The translations under genes and the position numbers were made by a program. The notes beneath the pieces were generated by a model, which was given only the letters and a program-made list of their open reading frames with translations, searched no databases and was not told the DNA's origin. Source: Mucilaginibacter pineti (GTDB lineage: Bacteria; Bacteroidota; Bacteroidia; Sphingobacteriales; Sphingobacteriaceae). From it: a stretch of DNA of 64,000 bases. Positions 50,422-61,000 of this stretch are shown here, one piece after another (position 1 is the stretch's first letter; the number at the start of each line of letters is the position of its first letter). The stretch lies in contig NZ_FNAI01000015.1 of NCBI RefSeq assembly GCF_900101875.1, forward strand, positions 1-64,000, in the 5' to 3' direction.

Positions 50422-50545
50422 ATAAGCGGTAAATCTTCAAATCTAAACTGACCGCAGATTGAAATTAGGTGCCAGATTTGGTTTGTAAGATAGTCCAGCG
50501 ATGATCGCTTGTAAATTTTACAATTAAAGGATTCTAAGCAATTTT

Positions 50546-50974
50546 CTATTTATAGGTTTGGACGTTGCTAATACTTTTGCTCATCTCCGGCAGATAGCGT
50601 GTGCCGGGTGTCAAAAAGTACATCAGGATCACTTTGGAATACCGGTAATTGAGCGGAGCCAGCACAATTACGATAGTTAGCATCGGGATTACATAATACC
50701 ATGGATCAACGCTCCCTGTAAGGATGGAGATGGTAACAGCAATTGTGATCAATTCACCAACCGCGAGCCCGAAACTGACATACATCGCTCCATAGAAATA
50801 ACCAGGTTCTTTTTCATAGATAAAGTTGCAATGGGAACATTTTTCATACAAGCCTTTTCCAGCTTTCAGTGCGTAGGGACCATGACGGAATATATTTCCA
50901 ACCCGACACCGCGGACATTTACAGGCGATAAATGCAGGCAATAGTTTTACCGGCTTGTGGTCAAATGCTTTCAT
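50546..50974 (-). CDS. DUF983 family protein
   Basis: The 142-residue protein has an N-terminal zinc-ribbon-like pair (CKCPRCRVGNIF and CSHCNFIYEKEPGYFYGAMY) followed by two membrane helices, the standard DUF983 arrangement. The function is unknown. It overlaps the MFS gene by 14 bp and is the last gene of the efflux operon. Confidence 0.8.
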   Translation of the reverse strand: MKAFDHKPVKLLPAFIACKCPRCRVGNIFRHGPYALKAGKGLYEKCSHCNFIYEKEPGYFYGAMYVSFGLAVGELITIAVTISILTGSVDPWYYVIPMLTIVIVLAPLNYRYSKVILMYFLTPGTRYLPEMSKSISNVQTYK

Positions 50975-52565
50975 AACTTTGGCGATTAGATTTTTTGAGG
51001 TATAGGTATAATTTTTTCACCATCGGATGTGCCGCTAAAATCAGGAGCACTATCAGTACCAAACATCCGATCAGGAAATAGTAATCGATGGTAAACCTGA
51101 TCTGGTCCTGGGTGAGGACCCTTTTTAATAAGATTCTGTTAGCAACGGCAGCTGCCGGCCCTTTCGGCATTCCTCCTTTCAATAACATGCCGGTTACTTG
51201 CCGCAGGCTTTGTTTCACCAGCGGATTGTCTTTTGAATAATGGTCCAGAAACGAATTATAATGTAAAGTCTTTTGCTTAAGATCGAGGTAATTGATGAGT
51301 GCTACGCTTGTACAAAATGCGACACACCTGAATAATGCGCAAAGCGCAGATGAGCTGTCACGGAGGGCCGCGGGAACTGCGGTGATAATGAAGTAAAGTA
51401 TAGAGGCCATCAACATGCCAATTCCGATCCCAAGAACAATTAGCGGTATGTAATATGCACTGGCATTGCCCTGGCCCGACAGCAAAAAGCACATCCAAGT
51501 ATAATAGATAAGGACCAACGAGTATCCGTAAATCCAGATCAACCTGAACGGCCTTTTTTGTATTAACATTGCACAGGATATGACAAGGCCGATTATATTT
51601 CCCGCGATGTTCAACAAATTGATATAAGAAACATTTCTGGGATCAAAATTGAGCACTGCTAAAAAATAGGTATTTGTTAATGCGGCACCGAAACGGCAGA
51701 TATATAATACGATCAATAACGATGCTCCGATTAGTAAATTGGGGTATTTAAAGACCGCAAGGTTGATCAACGGGCGCTTCCGGCTAGTCTGGCGGGCGAT
51801 AAAAATCAAGATCAGCAATATGAGTGCAGCAGCTGCATAAAAGATGAAGCGGCCATCAAACCAATATTGTTCCTGCCCATAGATCATTATAAAACAGAAA
51901 AGACAAATTCCCAGGCTGTAAATAATGAAACTTGGCCAGTCTAGCGCATATAGCGGGATTTTCTTTCCTAATCTGACATTGTTAAGCAGGACTCCGATCA
52001 TCACCAAACCGGGAACAAAGAGGAACATCATGTATTTATAGACCTCATTAAAATTAACTGCGTCAATGATGTCAACGGTAATAAAATTATCGAAGGAGAT
52101 GATAATTAGCAGGGTTCCGAAAAAAACAGAAAAGCCGATCGGACGCGCCGTTTCATTCTGAATATGATTGAATACCAGGTTCAGCGAGAAGCTAACGCAA
52201 CTGGCGAGTGCTATTCCCTGCAAAAATCTGCATATAAACAGCAGCTCCAGGTTGCGCGTAAAGTAACAAAACAGGCAAGTGATAATCTGAAACGATGTCA
52301 ATAACAGAAAGTAGTCCTTTATCGCGAAATATCTGTAGAATCGCTTTTCAAGCGGGAAGAAACCAGCGAAACCGGCATAATAGGTAAAAACAAGATATTG
52401 TACATCTGCCTGTTCAATCCCATAAAAGCCGGCTGCCGCGTTAATATTTGCAATAGGCAAAAAGAAGAGCACCAGGCTGGGCATATACACCAAAAACAGG
52501 CTTAGTTTTACCAGCCACTTTGGCGACCATGATTTAAAGATCAAGGTAGGCGCTGTAGTCCTCAT
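50961..52565 (-). CDS. MFS efflux transporter (14-helix DHA2/EmrB-like)
   Basis: The 534-residue protein has about 14 hydrophobic segments and the size of EmrB/QacA-type drug:H+ antiporters. Its partners are the membrane fusion protein at 52562 (overlap 4 bp) and the TolC-like channel at 53623, which supports a tripartite pump. The classical motif after TM2 is replaced by EKRFYRYFAIKDYF. It is the inner-membrane part of the pump; the drug or metabolite is unknown. Confidence 0.82.
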   Translation of the reverse strand: MRTTAPTLIFKSWSPKWLVKLSLFLVYMPSLVLFFLPIANINAAAGFYGIEQADVQYLVFTYYAGFAGFFPLEKRFYRYFAIKDYFLLLTSFQIITCLFCYFTRNLELLFICRFLQGIALASCVSFSLNLVFNHIQNETARPIGFSVFFGTLLIIISFDNFITVDIIDAVNFNEVYKYMMFLFVPGLVMIGVLLNNVRLGKKIPLYALDWPSFIIYSLGICLFCFIMIYGQEQYWFDGRFIFYAAAALILLILIFIARQTSRKRPLINLAVFKYPNLLIGASLLIVLYICRFGAALTNTYFLAVLNFDPRNVSYINLLNIAGNIIGLVISCAMLIQKRPFRLIWIYGYSLVLIYYTWMCFLLSGQGNASAYYIPLIVLGIGIGMLMASILYFIITAVPAALRDSSSALCALFRCVAFCTSVALINYLDLKQKTLHYNSFLDHYSKDNPLVKQSLRQVTGMLLKGGMPKGPAAAVANRILLKRVLTQDQIRFTIDYYFLIGCLVLIVLLILAAHPMVKKLYLYLKKSNRQSYESI

Positions 52566-53620
52566 TTGTCCTTATCCAATGTTACAGTGACATTCATTCC
52601 CGCTTCTAATCCGGCGTTATCAGTGGGAGTCCCTTCCAGCTCAATGCGAACCGGAATACGCTGAACGATTTTGACGTAATTCCCTGTGGAATTGTCGGGC
52701 GGAAGAAGGGAAAAGCTGGACCCGGTCGCCGGTGATAAGGAGATAATCCTACCGGCAAATTTTTCACCCGGAAAGGCATCCGCATCAATTCGTGCCATCT
52801 CGCCGATATACATATTGTTCACTTGGGTTTCTTTATAATTGGCAATCACCCATTTGCCGGCTTCTTTATTTACAAGGTAGCCTAATATCTGGCCCGGTTC
52901 GATCATCTGGCCCTTTTCAATACTTCTTTTGCCGATCCTGCAATTGTACGGGGCCTGGATTACCGTGTAACTAAGGTCCAGCCTGTTTCTTTGCAACAGT
53001 GCCTGAAACTTTTTGATATCAGCGCGGACAACATTTTGCTGGGCTTCCGTATCGTTGACTTTGGCCAATGAGGTTTTGTAACTGTCCAGGGCAATTTGGT
53101 AATCCGCTGCGGCGACATCCAGATTTGCTTTATTTGTTTCAAGTTGCTGTTTAGTCGCTGATTCTACCTCGTAAAGTTTTGTGTAGCGGTTGTAATCCTG
53201 CTGTTGTTTGAGCAGTTTAGCACTGGCCGCTTTAATTTGTGATTTATTTACCAGCGAAGCCGTCTTCAGGCTGTTTACGTTGCTTTCAAGTACGGCGAGT
53301 TGCGACCGGGAGTTCAAAAGTGCAGCTTCCGCCTGTTCTTGTTGCAAAGTTGATTCGCGGTTATCGATAACTAAGAGCGTGTCGCCTTTTTTGAGGTATT
53401 GGTTCTCCTGGAAATTCACCTTGGTTATAAATCCTCCTGCTCTTGAAATGATTGGATTGATATACTCCTGAATCTGCGCATCATTGGTTTGCTCATATTT
53501 CATGCCCTGGTAGAGGGAGAGGATTCCCCACCCAATTAAAATAAGCAGTATGATTCCGGCAAAAATCCCGGTTATCCTGGTTATCCAGCGGTCTATAGTG
53601 AAATGTGTCTTATTTTGCAT
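52562..53620 (-). CDS. HlyD/EmrA-type membrane fusion protein
   Basis: The 352-residue periplasmic adaptor has one N-terminal membrane helix (GIFAGIILLILIGWGILSLY) and a biotinyl-lipoyl-like half-domain. A long coiled coil with EQAEAALLNSRSQLAVLESN follows, then a beta-barrel domain with VIQAPYNCRIGKRSIEKGQM. This is the EmrA layout. It bridges the MFS pump and the TolC-like channel. Genes overlap or nearly touch on both sides, so stoichiometric expression is expected. Confidence 0.88.
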   Translation of the reverse strand: MQNKTHFTIDRWITRITGIFAGIILLILIGWGILSLYQGMKYEQTNDAQIQEYINPIISRAGGFITKVNFQENQYLKKGDTLLVIDNRESTLQQEQAEAALLNSRSQLAVLESNVNSLKTASLVNKSQIKAASAKLLKQQQDYNRYTKLYEVESATKQQLETNKANLDVAAADYQIALDSYKTSLAKVNDTEAQQNVVRADIKKFQALLQRNRLDLSYTVIQAPYNCRIGKRSIEKGQMIEPGQILGYLVNKEAGKWVIANYKETQVNNMYIGEMARIDADAFPGEKFAGRIISLSPATGSSFSLLPPDNSTGNYVKIVQRIPVRIELEGTPTDNAGLEAGMNVTVTLDKDK

Positions 53621-53622
53621 AA

Positions 53623-54960
53623 TTAAAGGTTTCCGGTAATATCCTGAAGCTGGTAAAATTGTAACAGTGCCGTAATCTGGGCCGTAACCAAATCGAGCTT
53701 CGATTGTAGGAGTTGAACGTCGGCATCCAGCAGATCGGTAACCAGCGCTGTTTGATTAAAGTATGTATTGCGGACTATGCGCTGATTTTCCGTTGCCTGC
53801 GAAACGTTCAGGCGCGCCTCCTCCACTTTTTCCATTGCTTCCTTAAAGCGCAGGTATGCGGTGTTGACCTGAACACGTAGCTTATCTTCTATATCGGACG
53901 CCCGGATTGCTGACTGTTCAGCTTCGATAGCGGCAGCCTTTTCCTTGTGTTTATTCAGATAGAACGCGGATATGGGAAATGATGCCTTTAATCCAACTAT
54001 GCCGAGTGAATAGGGATGTAGATAATAGGGGTATAAGAATGTCTCCGGATTGGCATAAGTAAAATTTGCATAAAGCCCGAGCTTCAGCGAGGTATTTGCC
54101 TTAACCATACTGTGCTGAATATCGCTTAATGAAATTGTCCCCTTTGCGATATGCCTGTCATATGATTTCCCCAAAGCTTCTGCGATATATCCTTCATAAG
54201 ATTTTATCTCCAGGGAGTCCGGCGTCATATTACTGGCGGGCCTGATGAGATGTGTATCCGGCGCTCCGATCATTATGTCGAGCTTTTGACTGGCAATGGC
54301 AATGTTATTATTGATTGTGGTAAGTGATAGTTTTTCGTGGGATAATTTAAGTTGGGCACGCAGGATATCACTTTTTAATACCACGCCCTGATCGTAATTG
54401 TATTTTATTCTTTTGAACTGTAACTGCTGGTCATTGATATCACTTACAATGAGTTCTCTGAACATATAACCCATTTGGAGGTCCAGATAACCTGTGACCG
54501 CTTGCAACTTTATGCTGGATATATCCTGCTTATGCTTTTCCCCGGCAATTTGTGCTAAGGCTTGCTGTTCACGAACCTTATAATTGACCTTGTTTCCATT
54601 ATAAATGTTTAAATAACCATCTACACCCATTTTATACCGGGTATGAACCACATTATGCTGGACAACATCTCCCAATAAACCATCGGTATAAATTGGAAGG
54701 TCTGAAGCTTTTTCGGCATTTGCGTCCGCGGAGAATTCCGGCAGCCTGGCTGCAAGCGCATCCTGAATTCCCTGTTCACTTTTATTTAATTCCAACAGGC
54801 TGATATGTAATCTTTTGCTATTGACCTCGGCCTGTTGCCATATTTGTGTTAATGTCATTGTCTCCGGCTCTCTTTGTGCCGGAAGCTGCTGCGCCTTTAA
54901 ACGGATCAGGCAGCAGGCGAACATAACCGTCAGAGAATATTTTATAATATAATTTCGCAT
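53623..54960 (-). CDS. TolC family outer-membrane efflux protein
   Basis: The 445-residue protein has a signal peptide (YIIKYSLTVMFACCLIRLKAQ) and two internal repeats of long helices with beta strands, as in TolC. Examples are ITGYLDLQMGYMFRELIVSD and FNQTALVTDLLDADVQLLQSK. It forms the outer-membrane channel of the pump with the genes at 52562 and 50961. It is the first gene of the operon, whose -7 element TAACTTTG is at 54976-54983 on the minus strand. Confidence 0.88.
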   Translation of the reverse strand: MRNYIIKYSLTVMFACCLIRLKAQQLPAQREPETMTLTQIWQQAEVNSKRLHISLLELNKSEQGIQDALAARLPEFSADANAEKASDLPIYTDGLLGDVVQHNVVHTRYKMGVDGYLNIYNGNKVNYKVREQQALAQIAGEKHKQDISSIKLQAVTGYLDLQMGYMFRELIVSDINDQQLQFKRIKYNYDQGVVLKSDILRAQLKLSHEKLSLTTINNNIAIASQKLDIMIGAPDTHLIRPASNMTPDSLEIKSYEGYIAEALGKSYDRHIAKGTISLSDIQHSMVKANTSLKLGLYANFTYANPETFLYPYYLHPYSLGIVGLKASFPISAFYLNKHKEKAAAIEAEQSAIRASDIEDKLRVQVNTAYLRFKEAMEKVEEARLNVSQATENQRIVRNTYFNQTALVTDLLDADVQLLQSKLDLVTAQITALLQFYQLQDITGNL

Positions 54961-54975
54961 AGCTTTTCCGTTTTA

Positions 54976-55067
54976 CAAAGTTATGCCACTCATTTTGGAG
55001 GTTGTTTTAGGATGTTCGCCAATAATTTGATGATTTACGCCAGACCGGTGCGGAATTCCTATTTTTG
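54976..55067. promoter_or_regulatory. Divergent promoters of the efflux operon and its AraC regulator
   Basis: On the minus strand TAACTTTG (complement of 54976-54983) matches TAnnTTTG for the tolC-like gene. On the plus strand TATTTTTG (55060-55067) matches the same consensus and ends 5 nt before the AraC ATG at 55073, predicting a leaderless message. Confidence 0.5.
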
Positions 55068-55072
55068 TAGTC

Positions 55073-55876
55073 ATGAGTCTGTTGGCAGCACTTCCGGAAA
55101 TTGATAAGCAAGCTGATACCGTTTTCGTAATGCATGAAAAATCTGAACGGCATTTCCCTTTTCATAAGCATACGAAAGGTCAGTTGACCTATGTCGAGGG
55201 TGGCTTAGCATATTTGAGTGTCGTTGATAAGACATATGTTGTTCCTGCCATGCACTACTTTTGGGTACCTGCAGGTATCGGCCACATCCTAAGAATAGGA
55301 CCTTCGGCGACCGTTATGAGATCAATTTTCTTTTATACCGATGATGACGGAGCTGATATATTTTATAGTAAGATTGGTATTCATCCTGTCAATGATTTAT
55401 TGGCCCAAATGATCAAATTCTCCGGGCGCTGGAAAGGGCATATCCAGCCGGAAGACAATTCCTTCCCGTTTCTGCAAGCCATAAAAAATATATTACCGCT
55501 TATTTGTGCTGACACAATGCCGATCGTACTTCCTTCGACCGAGAACGAGAGATTGCAGGAAATTATAGCTTTTATGGATAGCAACCTTTCAGGTTTACTT
55601 TCTTTAACTGCCGTCGGTCAACGGTTTAATATAAGTGAACGTTCATTGTCCAGGCTCTTCCACAGCTTGTTAGGAGTATCCTATTTGCAATATGTTAAGA
55701 CGCTAAGAATGGCGAAATCACTTAGTCTCATCACACAGAATCAACATTCCTTGAGTGAGATTAGTTATATGGTTGGCTACCAGAGCTTATCCGCTTTCAG
55801 CAACAGCTTTTACCAGTTCACGAATTTCCGTCCGTCAGATTTTGTTAACCGTCAAAAAGAGTACTTTGATGTCTGA
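55073..55876 (+). CDS. AraC family regulator with cupin domain
   Basis: The 267-residue protein has an N-terminal cupin-like domain (FPFHKHTKGQLTYVEGGLAY) and a C-terminal AraC double helix-turn-helix. The latter has LTAVGQRFNISERSLSRLF and LSEISYMVGYQSLSAFSNSF, then FTNFRPSDF. It is divergent from the tripartite efflux operon and probably controls it in response to the exported compound. The effector is unknown. Confidence 0.88.
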   Translation: MSLLAALPEIDKQADTVFVMHEKSERHFPFHKHTKGQLTYVEGGLAYLSVVDKTYVVPAMHYFWVPAGIGHILRIGPSATVMRSIFFYTDDDGADIFYSKIGIHPVNDLLAQMIKFSGRWKGHIQPEDNSFPFLQAIKNILPLICADTMPIVLPSTENERLQEIIAFMDSNLSGLLSLTAVGQRFNISERSLSRLFHSLLGVSYLQYVKTLRMAKSLSLITQNQHSLSEISYMVGYQSLSAFSNSFYQFTNFRPSDFVNRQKEYFDV

Positions 55877-56083
55877 GTGCTATCAAAGGATTTCAATTAA
55901 TCAATCAAAAACATCTCGCAGGAAAATAAATGGTTCTCCGATTAACAGCTAACTGGACTATTTCCACAGACCAATCTGGTACCTGCCTTTTTAAGGTGGA
56001 ATGCTTAATTTTACTTTTTTAATGATAAGCAATATTGATCGATCGTTAAATATCAAATGATTAGTTTAGTATTTTAAAATGGG

Positions 56084-56968
56084 ATGAGTAAGCAGTTTCC
56101 TTTATATGATATTTGTGAGTTTCCTCCGGAAAGCGACCAGGATGTAGTAGTGAGCAGGTTTGGCATCTATTTAAAAAATCTAAAAAAATTACACTTTCCA
56201 CATCGTCATGACTTTTACCAGTTAATTCTTTTTACTGAAGGTGGCGGCAGTCATTCTATAGATTTTGAAAACTTCCGGATTGTTCCATTCCACATGTATT
56301 TCCTGTCTCCAAAGCAGGTGCATGGTTGGTACTTTGAGGGAAACATGGATGGCTATGTGGTCAACTTTTCAGCCCAGTTTTTTCAGTCATTTCTATTGAA
56401 AAGTGATTATCTGGAACAGTTTCCATTTTTCTTTAGCGGAAATGTAGCTGATTCCGTCATGGACGTGCCGGAGAAACTGCAACAAGAGGTGATTTTTATT
56501 TTAGAAAAGATACTTGCAGAAAATGATACTTCCCATAAATATAGATTCGACACGATCCGCGTGCTTATTCTACAACTATTATATGTCATCGGAAATTTCA
56601 GCACTATCAATAAAGAAAATGTTAAAGAAACTTATAACGTAGCTTTAATGCGAAGTTTTGAAACCCTAATTGAGAAGAACTATTTGACATTGAGGTTGCC
56701 AAAGTTATATGCTGAACTTTTATACATCACACCCAATCATTTGAATGCGCTCTGCAATGACATCAAAGGAATTTCCGCAGGTGATATGATCAGGAACAGG
56801 ATTATTCTGGAAGCTAAAAGGTTACTTATCAGCCTTGATATGACGGTAACGGAGGTTGCCTATGCGCTGAATTTTGATGACAACTCCTATTTCTGCAAAT
56901 TCTTCAAAAAACAGGAGGGGGTAACGCCGGAGGTTTTCAGGAAGCAATTAAGGATGAAACGGGATTGA
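56084..56968 (+). CDS. AraC family regulator
   Basis: The 294-residue protein has an AraC_binding-like cupin at the N-terminus (HFPHRHDFYQLILFTEGGGS and SPKQVHGW). Its C-terminal helix-turn-helix pair is LPKLYAELLYITPNHLNALC and VTEVAYALNFDDNSYFCKFF. It stands alone, about 200 bp behind the other AraC gene, with no obvious target next to it. The intergenic space 55877-56083 shows no feature I can name. Confidence 0.85.
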   Translation: MSKQFPLYDICEFPPESDQDVVVSRFGIYLKNLKKLHFPHRHDFYQLILFTEGGGSHSIDFENFRIVPFHMYFLSPKQVHGWYFEGNMDGYVVNFSAQFFQSFLLKSDYLEQFPFFFSGNVADSVMDVPEKLQQEVIFILEKILAENDTSHKYRFDTIRVLILQLLYVIGNFSTINKENVKETYNVALMRSFETLIEKNYLTLRLPKLYAELLYITPNHLNALCNDIKGISAGDMIRNRIILEAKRLLISLDMTVTEVAYALNFDDNSYFCKFFKKQEGVTPEVFRKQLRMKRD

Positions 56969-57070
56969 TCTGAAGATGGATATCTATAAACTATAACATG
57001 GTGTTTAGAAAACTATGCTTGGCAAAAAAGATTTCGATTGTGTTAAGCTTATTTATAAAGGCAAGAACTC

Positions 57071-57292
57071 CTAAAAATCCAATAACTCCTTTGCGGAAGT
57101 ATCAAGGGTTTTGGCAATTTTCATTAACGTACTAAGTCGAATATCCACCCGTCCTTTTTCTATATTAATTAATTGATGGTGCTCTATTTCTGCAAGTAGG
57201 GCAAATTGCCTTGTGCTTAGATTTTTAATCGCCCTTCGTTCGTTAATCCTTTCACCTAATATTTCTTTAAAAGTCTTCTCGGGTTCGGCCAT
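57071..57292 (-). CDS. Small XRE-type helix-turn-helix protein
   Basis: This 73-residue protein is almost only an HTH_3 domain: NLSTRQFALLAEIEHHQLIN followed by IEKGRVDIRLSTLMKIAKTL. Such single-domain repressors control mobile or toxin-antitoxin genes, or act as household regulators. Just upstream, at 57325-57344, is a good inverted repeat that is probably its operator. No toxin partner is visible nearby. Confidence 0.8.
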   Translation of the reverse strand: MAEPEKTFKEILGERINERRAIKNLSTRQFALLAEIEHHQLINIEKGRVDIRLSTLMKIAKTLDTSAKELLDF

Positions 57293-57324
57293 TTAGGAAA
57301 TATCAGACAAGTTTTAAAATAAAG

Positions 57325-57344
57325 TGGTACATTATTTTGTACCA
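57325..57344. promoter_or_regulatory. Operator-like inverted repeat upstream of the XRE gene
   Basis: TGGTACA (57325-57331) and TGTACCA (57338-57344) form a perfect 7-bp inverted repeat with a 6-bp spacer, 33 bp from the XRE start codon. This is a typical size for an autoregulatory operator of a small XRE dimer. Confidence 0.55.
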
Positions 57345-57447
57345 TCGAAAATTTGTTTATATATTAGTGAAATATTAGTTAAGACATCATGATAGTTTAA
57401 TTATTTTTGCGAATCTTAAGACATTAAAGCATTCGCACTTAAAACTC

Positions 57448-57556
57448 GCTCTGGGAAACTGGTAATTTCAAAATTGGAACGAGAGTAAGTGAACAATGCT
57501 CACGCCTAAGGCGTGGGCTCACTTATTCGTTCCCGGTATACCAGTACCTCCAGAGC
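57448..57556. repeat. Large imperfect hairpin (about 109 nt)
   Basis: Nested inverted blocks are GCTCTGG/CCAGAGC, ACTGGTA/TACCAGT, GGAACGA/TCGTTCC, GTAAGTGA/TCACTTAT and CACGCC/GGCGTG around a TAA loop. All are in correct order, with bulges between. It could be a REP- or IS200/IS605-end-like palindrome, a structured RNA or a transcript end. No transposase gene is near. The rest of 57293-57615 holds only the operator at 57325. Confidence 0.6.
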
Positions 57557-57615
57557 AATAAGCTGAGTTCCACGCCTTTATTATTTGTGGATTTATAGCT
57601 TACTATTTTATCTAA

Positions 57616-57897
57616 ATGGAAGCAGTGCTCGCAAATAAAGATTTTCCTTCAGCGTCACCCTTTAATGAGGTAATGAAGACCTTTTTTAAGGGCCATTCAC
57701 CGGACACGGCAAAAAATTTTTTTTGGAAAATGTTTCAATGCTGGGCTATAAAAGATTGCAAAATCAAAGCCGAGCTTTCCGATGAGGAGGTCGCTTTATT
57801 TTTCGATCAGTTATCAGATTTACTATCTGCAGCTTATATATTATATCAAGCCAACGTAGTTTCACAAAGTAACGAGGAAAGGGATAAACATGAATAA
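57616..57897 (+). CDS. Small protein of unknown function
   Basis: I do not recognise this 93-residue protein. It is mostly helical, with MKTFFKGHSPDTAKNFFWKM and ELSDEEVALFFDQLSDLLSA, and has no membrane segment. It follows the large hairpin and precedes the SusC gene by about 150 bp. Its codon use looks normal for the neighbourhood, and the plausible ATG at 57616 supports a real gene. Confidence 0.55.
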   Translation: MEAVLANKDFPSASPFNEVMKTFFKGHSPDTAKNFFWKMFQCWAIKDCKIKAELSDEEVALFFDQLSDLLSAAYILYQANVVSQSNEERDKHE

Positions 57898-58049
57898 TTA
57901 TCCATTACATACTTGGTTACTTTTAATATCTCCTCCGGAATGAATGGATGAACGGCAGTCTAAGATCAGTAATAGTTAATTAAATTTTGGGCTGCCGTTT
58001 TTAAGCTCTTCTTAAAACATTAATCTCTAATTAAACGCACTCTAATTAC

Positions 58050-61000
58050 ATGAAAAAAACTATACTTATAATAGTACTGGCCGCGCTTTGCTTAAATTTT
58101 CGGGGGAAGGCACAGTCAATTACATACCTAACGGGTAGAATAACAGATTCTACTGGAAACAGGCCCCTATATGGTGCGACGGTTAGAATTAGTAAATCAC
58201 AAATTTCAACCGCCACCGACGAAAACGGAAATTTTAAAATCAGCAGCAATCAAAAAAGCGGCACGTTAATTATCTCTTATATAGGATATAAAACGGTTCA
58301 GTTAAATTTTTCACAAGAAACACCGGCACCGTTTAAAATAATGATCTCGCCAGACCAGACCGCACTTATTGAGGTGGTAGTTTCTACCGGTTATCAAACA
58401 GTACCTAAGGAAAGGGCTTCAGGATCATTCGATCAAATCGATAGTAAGCTTTTAAACAGGAACGCAAGCCCTAACATTTTGGATAGGCTTGCTGGAATCT
58501 CAAGCGGATTAAGATTTAACGGTGATGTCAACCCAGCTGTCGCTGTAGGTTCCGCTGATCGATACCTCGGTATCAACATTAGAGGTGTAAGCACATTATC
58601 TGGCAACGTAAGTACTGATCCGCTCATTGTGCTTGATAACTTTCCTTATGAAGGTAACCTTAGCAACATTAACCCCAATGACATTGAAAACGTAACAATA
58701 CTGAAAGATGCAGCAGCAGCAAGTATTTGGGGCGCGCGTTCCGGGAATGGCGTAATTGTGATCACTACAAAAAAAGGATACAAAAATGAAAAAGTGATCA
58801 TTGATGTTAATAGTACACTTACTTTTCAAAACAAACCCAATTTATTTTACGATCGGAATTATTTACCCTCCTCAGATTACGTAGATTTAGAAAAAAGTCT
58901 TTTTAAACAAGGCTATTTCGATCCTTACGTACAGGATAATTATTACTGGTCTCCGGTTTCCCCCGTTGTAGACCTTCTTGCTGCTGCACAAGCTGGCACT
59001 ATAACTCAGCAGCAGGCTAATAATCAGATCAACGCATTACGAACCCAGGATGTTAGAAACGACTATGAAAAATATATATATCGGAACACGGTTGATCAAC
59101 AATATTCCATAGGGCTAAGAGGCGGTAGTGAATTGAATGCTTATAATATGTCTGTTGGTTATGTTAAAAACCAAGACCCAATGGTGCGGAATGGTTTTGA
59201 TAGGCTTACCATAAACGCTGGAAACACCTATACGCCACTACCAAATCTATCAATAACAGCAAACGTAAATTATAGCAGAAATACGACTGCGCTTAATAAT
59301 AACCTTTATTATGGCTCAGGAATATCCGTTGGCGGGCCAATCGCCGGGCTTTATCCTTATGCCCAATTTGCTGATGCAAATGGTAACCATTTAGCAATCG
59401 TAAAAGACTATCGATCAAGCTATGTAGCAGGCGCACCGGCAAGCGGTCTTTTTGACTGGACCTACAAACCTCTTGATGAATTGGCGCTCGGGAACGACAA
59501 CACAACCGTCAATGACCTGTTATTCAAAATCAGCGCTACGTATAGGTTTCTTAAGCATTGGAATGTTAATGTGCAATATCAAAATGAAAATCAGGCAGTA
59601 GATAATACTAACGACCAAAGTAAAAATAGTTATGCAGCCCGAAACCTCATTAACGAATTTACGATAATTAATCCCGGAGCCGCACCAACTTATCAGGTGC
59701 CAATAGGTGATATTCTCGACCTATCGCACAATGAATTAATCTCTAACAATCTGAGAGGTCAACTAAATTATAATCAGCTATTTGGCGGAAAACATGATCT
59801 GAGTGGTTTGATTGGTGCCGAAGTAAGGCAACTTTCAAACACTGGTTACACCAGGAATTCGCTGGGCTATAACAATGAATTTGGTACGGCTACTGAAAGT
59901 TTAGATTTCCACGATTATCTATTAGTCAATCCAACCGGTTACAACATTATACCATCGCCAGGCGGAAATATAAATGGTTCGACTAATCGCTTTATATCTT
60001 ACTACTCCAACTTAGGATATACATATGATAGTAAATATACCTTTACCCTTAGCGGCAGAAAAGATGGCTCAAACATATTTGGCGTTAAAACAAATGATCG
60101 GATTACACCATTGTGGTCTGCGGGTGCGGTATGGGATATAGCTAGAGAGACTTTTTATAAATCCGATTGGCTACCGTTGCTAAGGGTCAGGGCTTCCTAC
60201 GGTTTTAATGGGAACGTTTACAATGGATCAGCTTACGTAACCGGAAACTATACAACAGTTTCTCTTACAGGAGCGCCCGCGATTTATAATTTAACAGCGC
60301 CAAATCCTCAACTGAGCTGGGAAAAAGTAAAAAATATTAACCTGGGAGTTGATTTCGCAACTAAAAATAATCGCATCAATGGAACGGTCGAATACTATAT
60401 AAAAAATGGAGAAGATTTAATTGAAAACGTTCCGCTTTTTACCTCGTCGGGTTTCTCTTCCTTTTTCGGCAATGCAGCCTCGACTTCAACTAAGGGATTT
60501 GATATAACCATCAATACAAAAAATATTGTAGGCAAATTTCAGTGGAATACCAGTTTGTTATTGAGTACGCTAAAGGATAAGGTTACCCGATACGATCAAT
60601 CATTAACAAACTATTCCATTCAATCAGTATCTGGAATGCCGGTGGTGGGGCACGCACTTTATGGTTTATATAGTTATAAATGGGCTGGTCTTGATCCCGC
60701 GAATGGAGATCCTATGGGATATCTGGATGGTAAGGTTAGTAAGGACTATACCAACATCATCAATAATTTTAATCCAGACAGCCTGAAGTATAATGGTTCA
60801 TTGCGGCCTACCATCTATGGTTCTATTAGAAATGATTTTGCATATGGGCCATTCACCTTTTCCGCCAATATCGGGTTCGAATTTGGATATGTTTTTCGCA
60901 GAAACTCAACGAGCATCAGCGCCTCGGATATAATTTCGGTCCCAGGTTCTCAAAATATTGATTATGAACAACGCTGGCAAAAAACTGGTGATGAAAAAAC

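Noticed and set aside
57951..57999. AACGGCAG and CTGCCGTT as a terminator before the SusC gene
   Set aside because: The loop would be over 30 nt and the stem only 8 bp, which is too weak to call.
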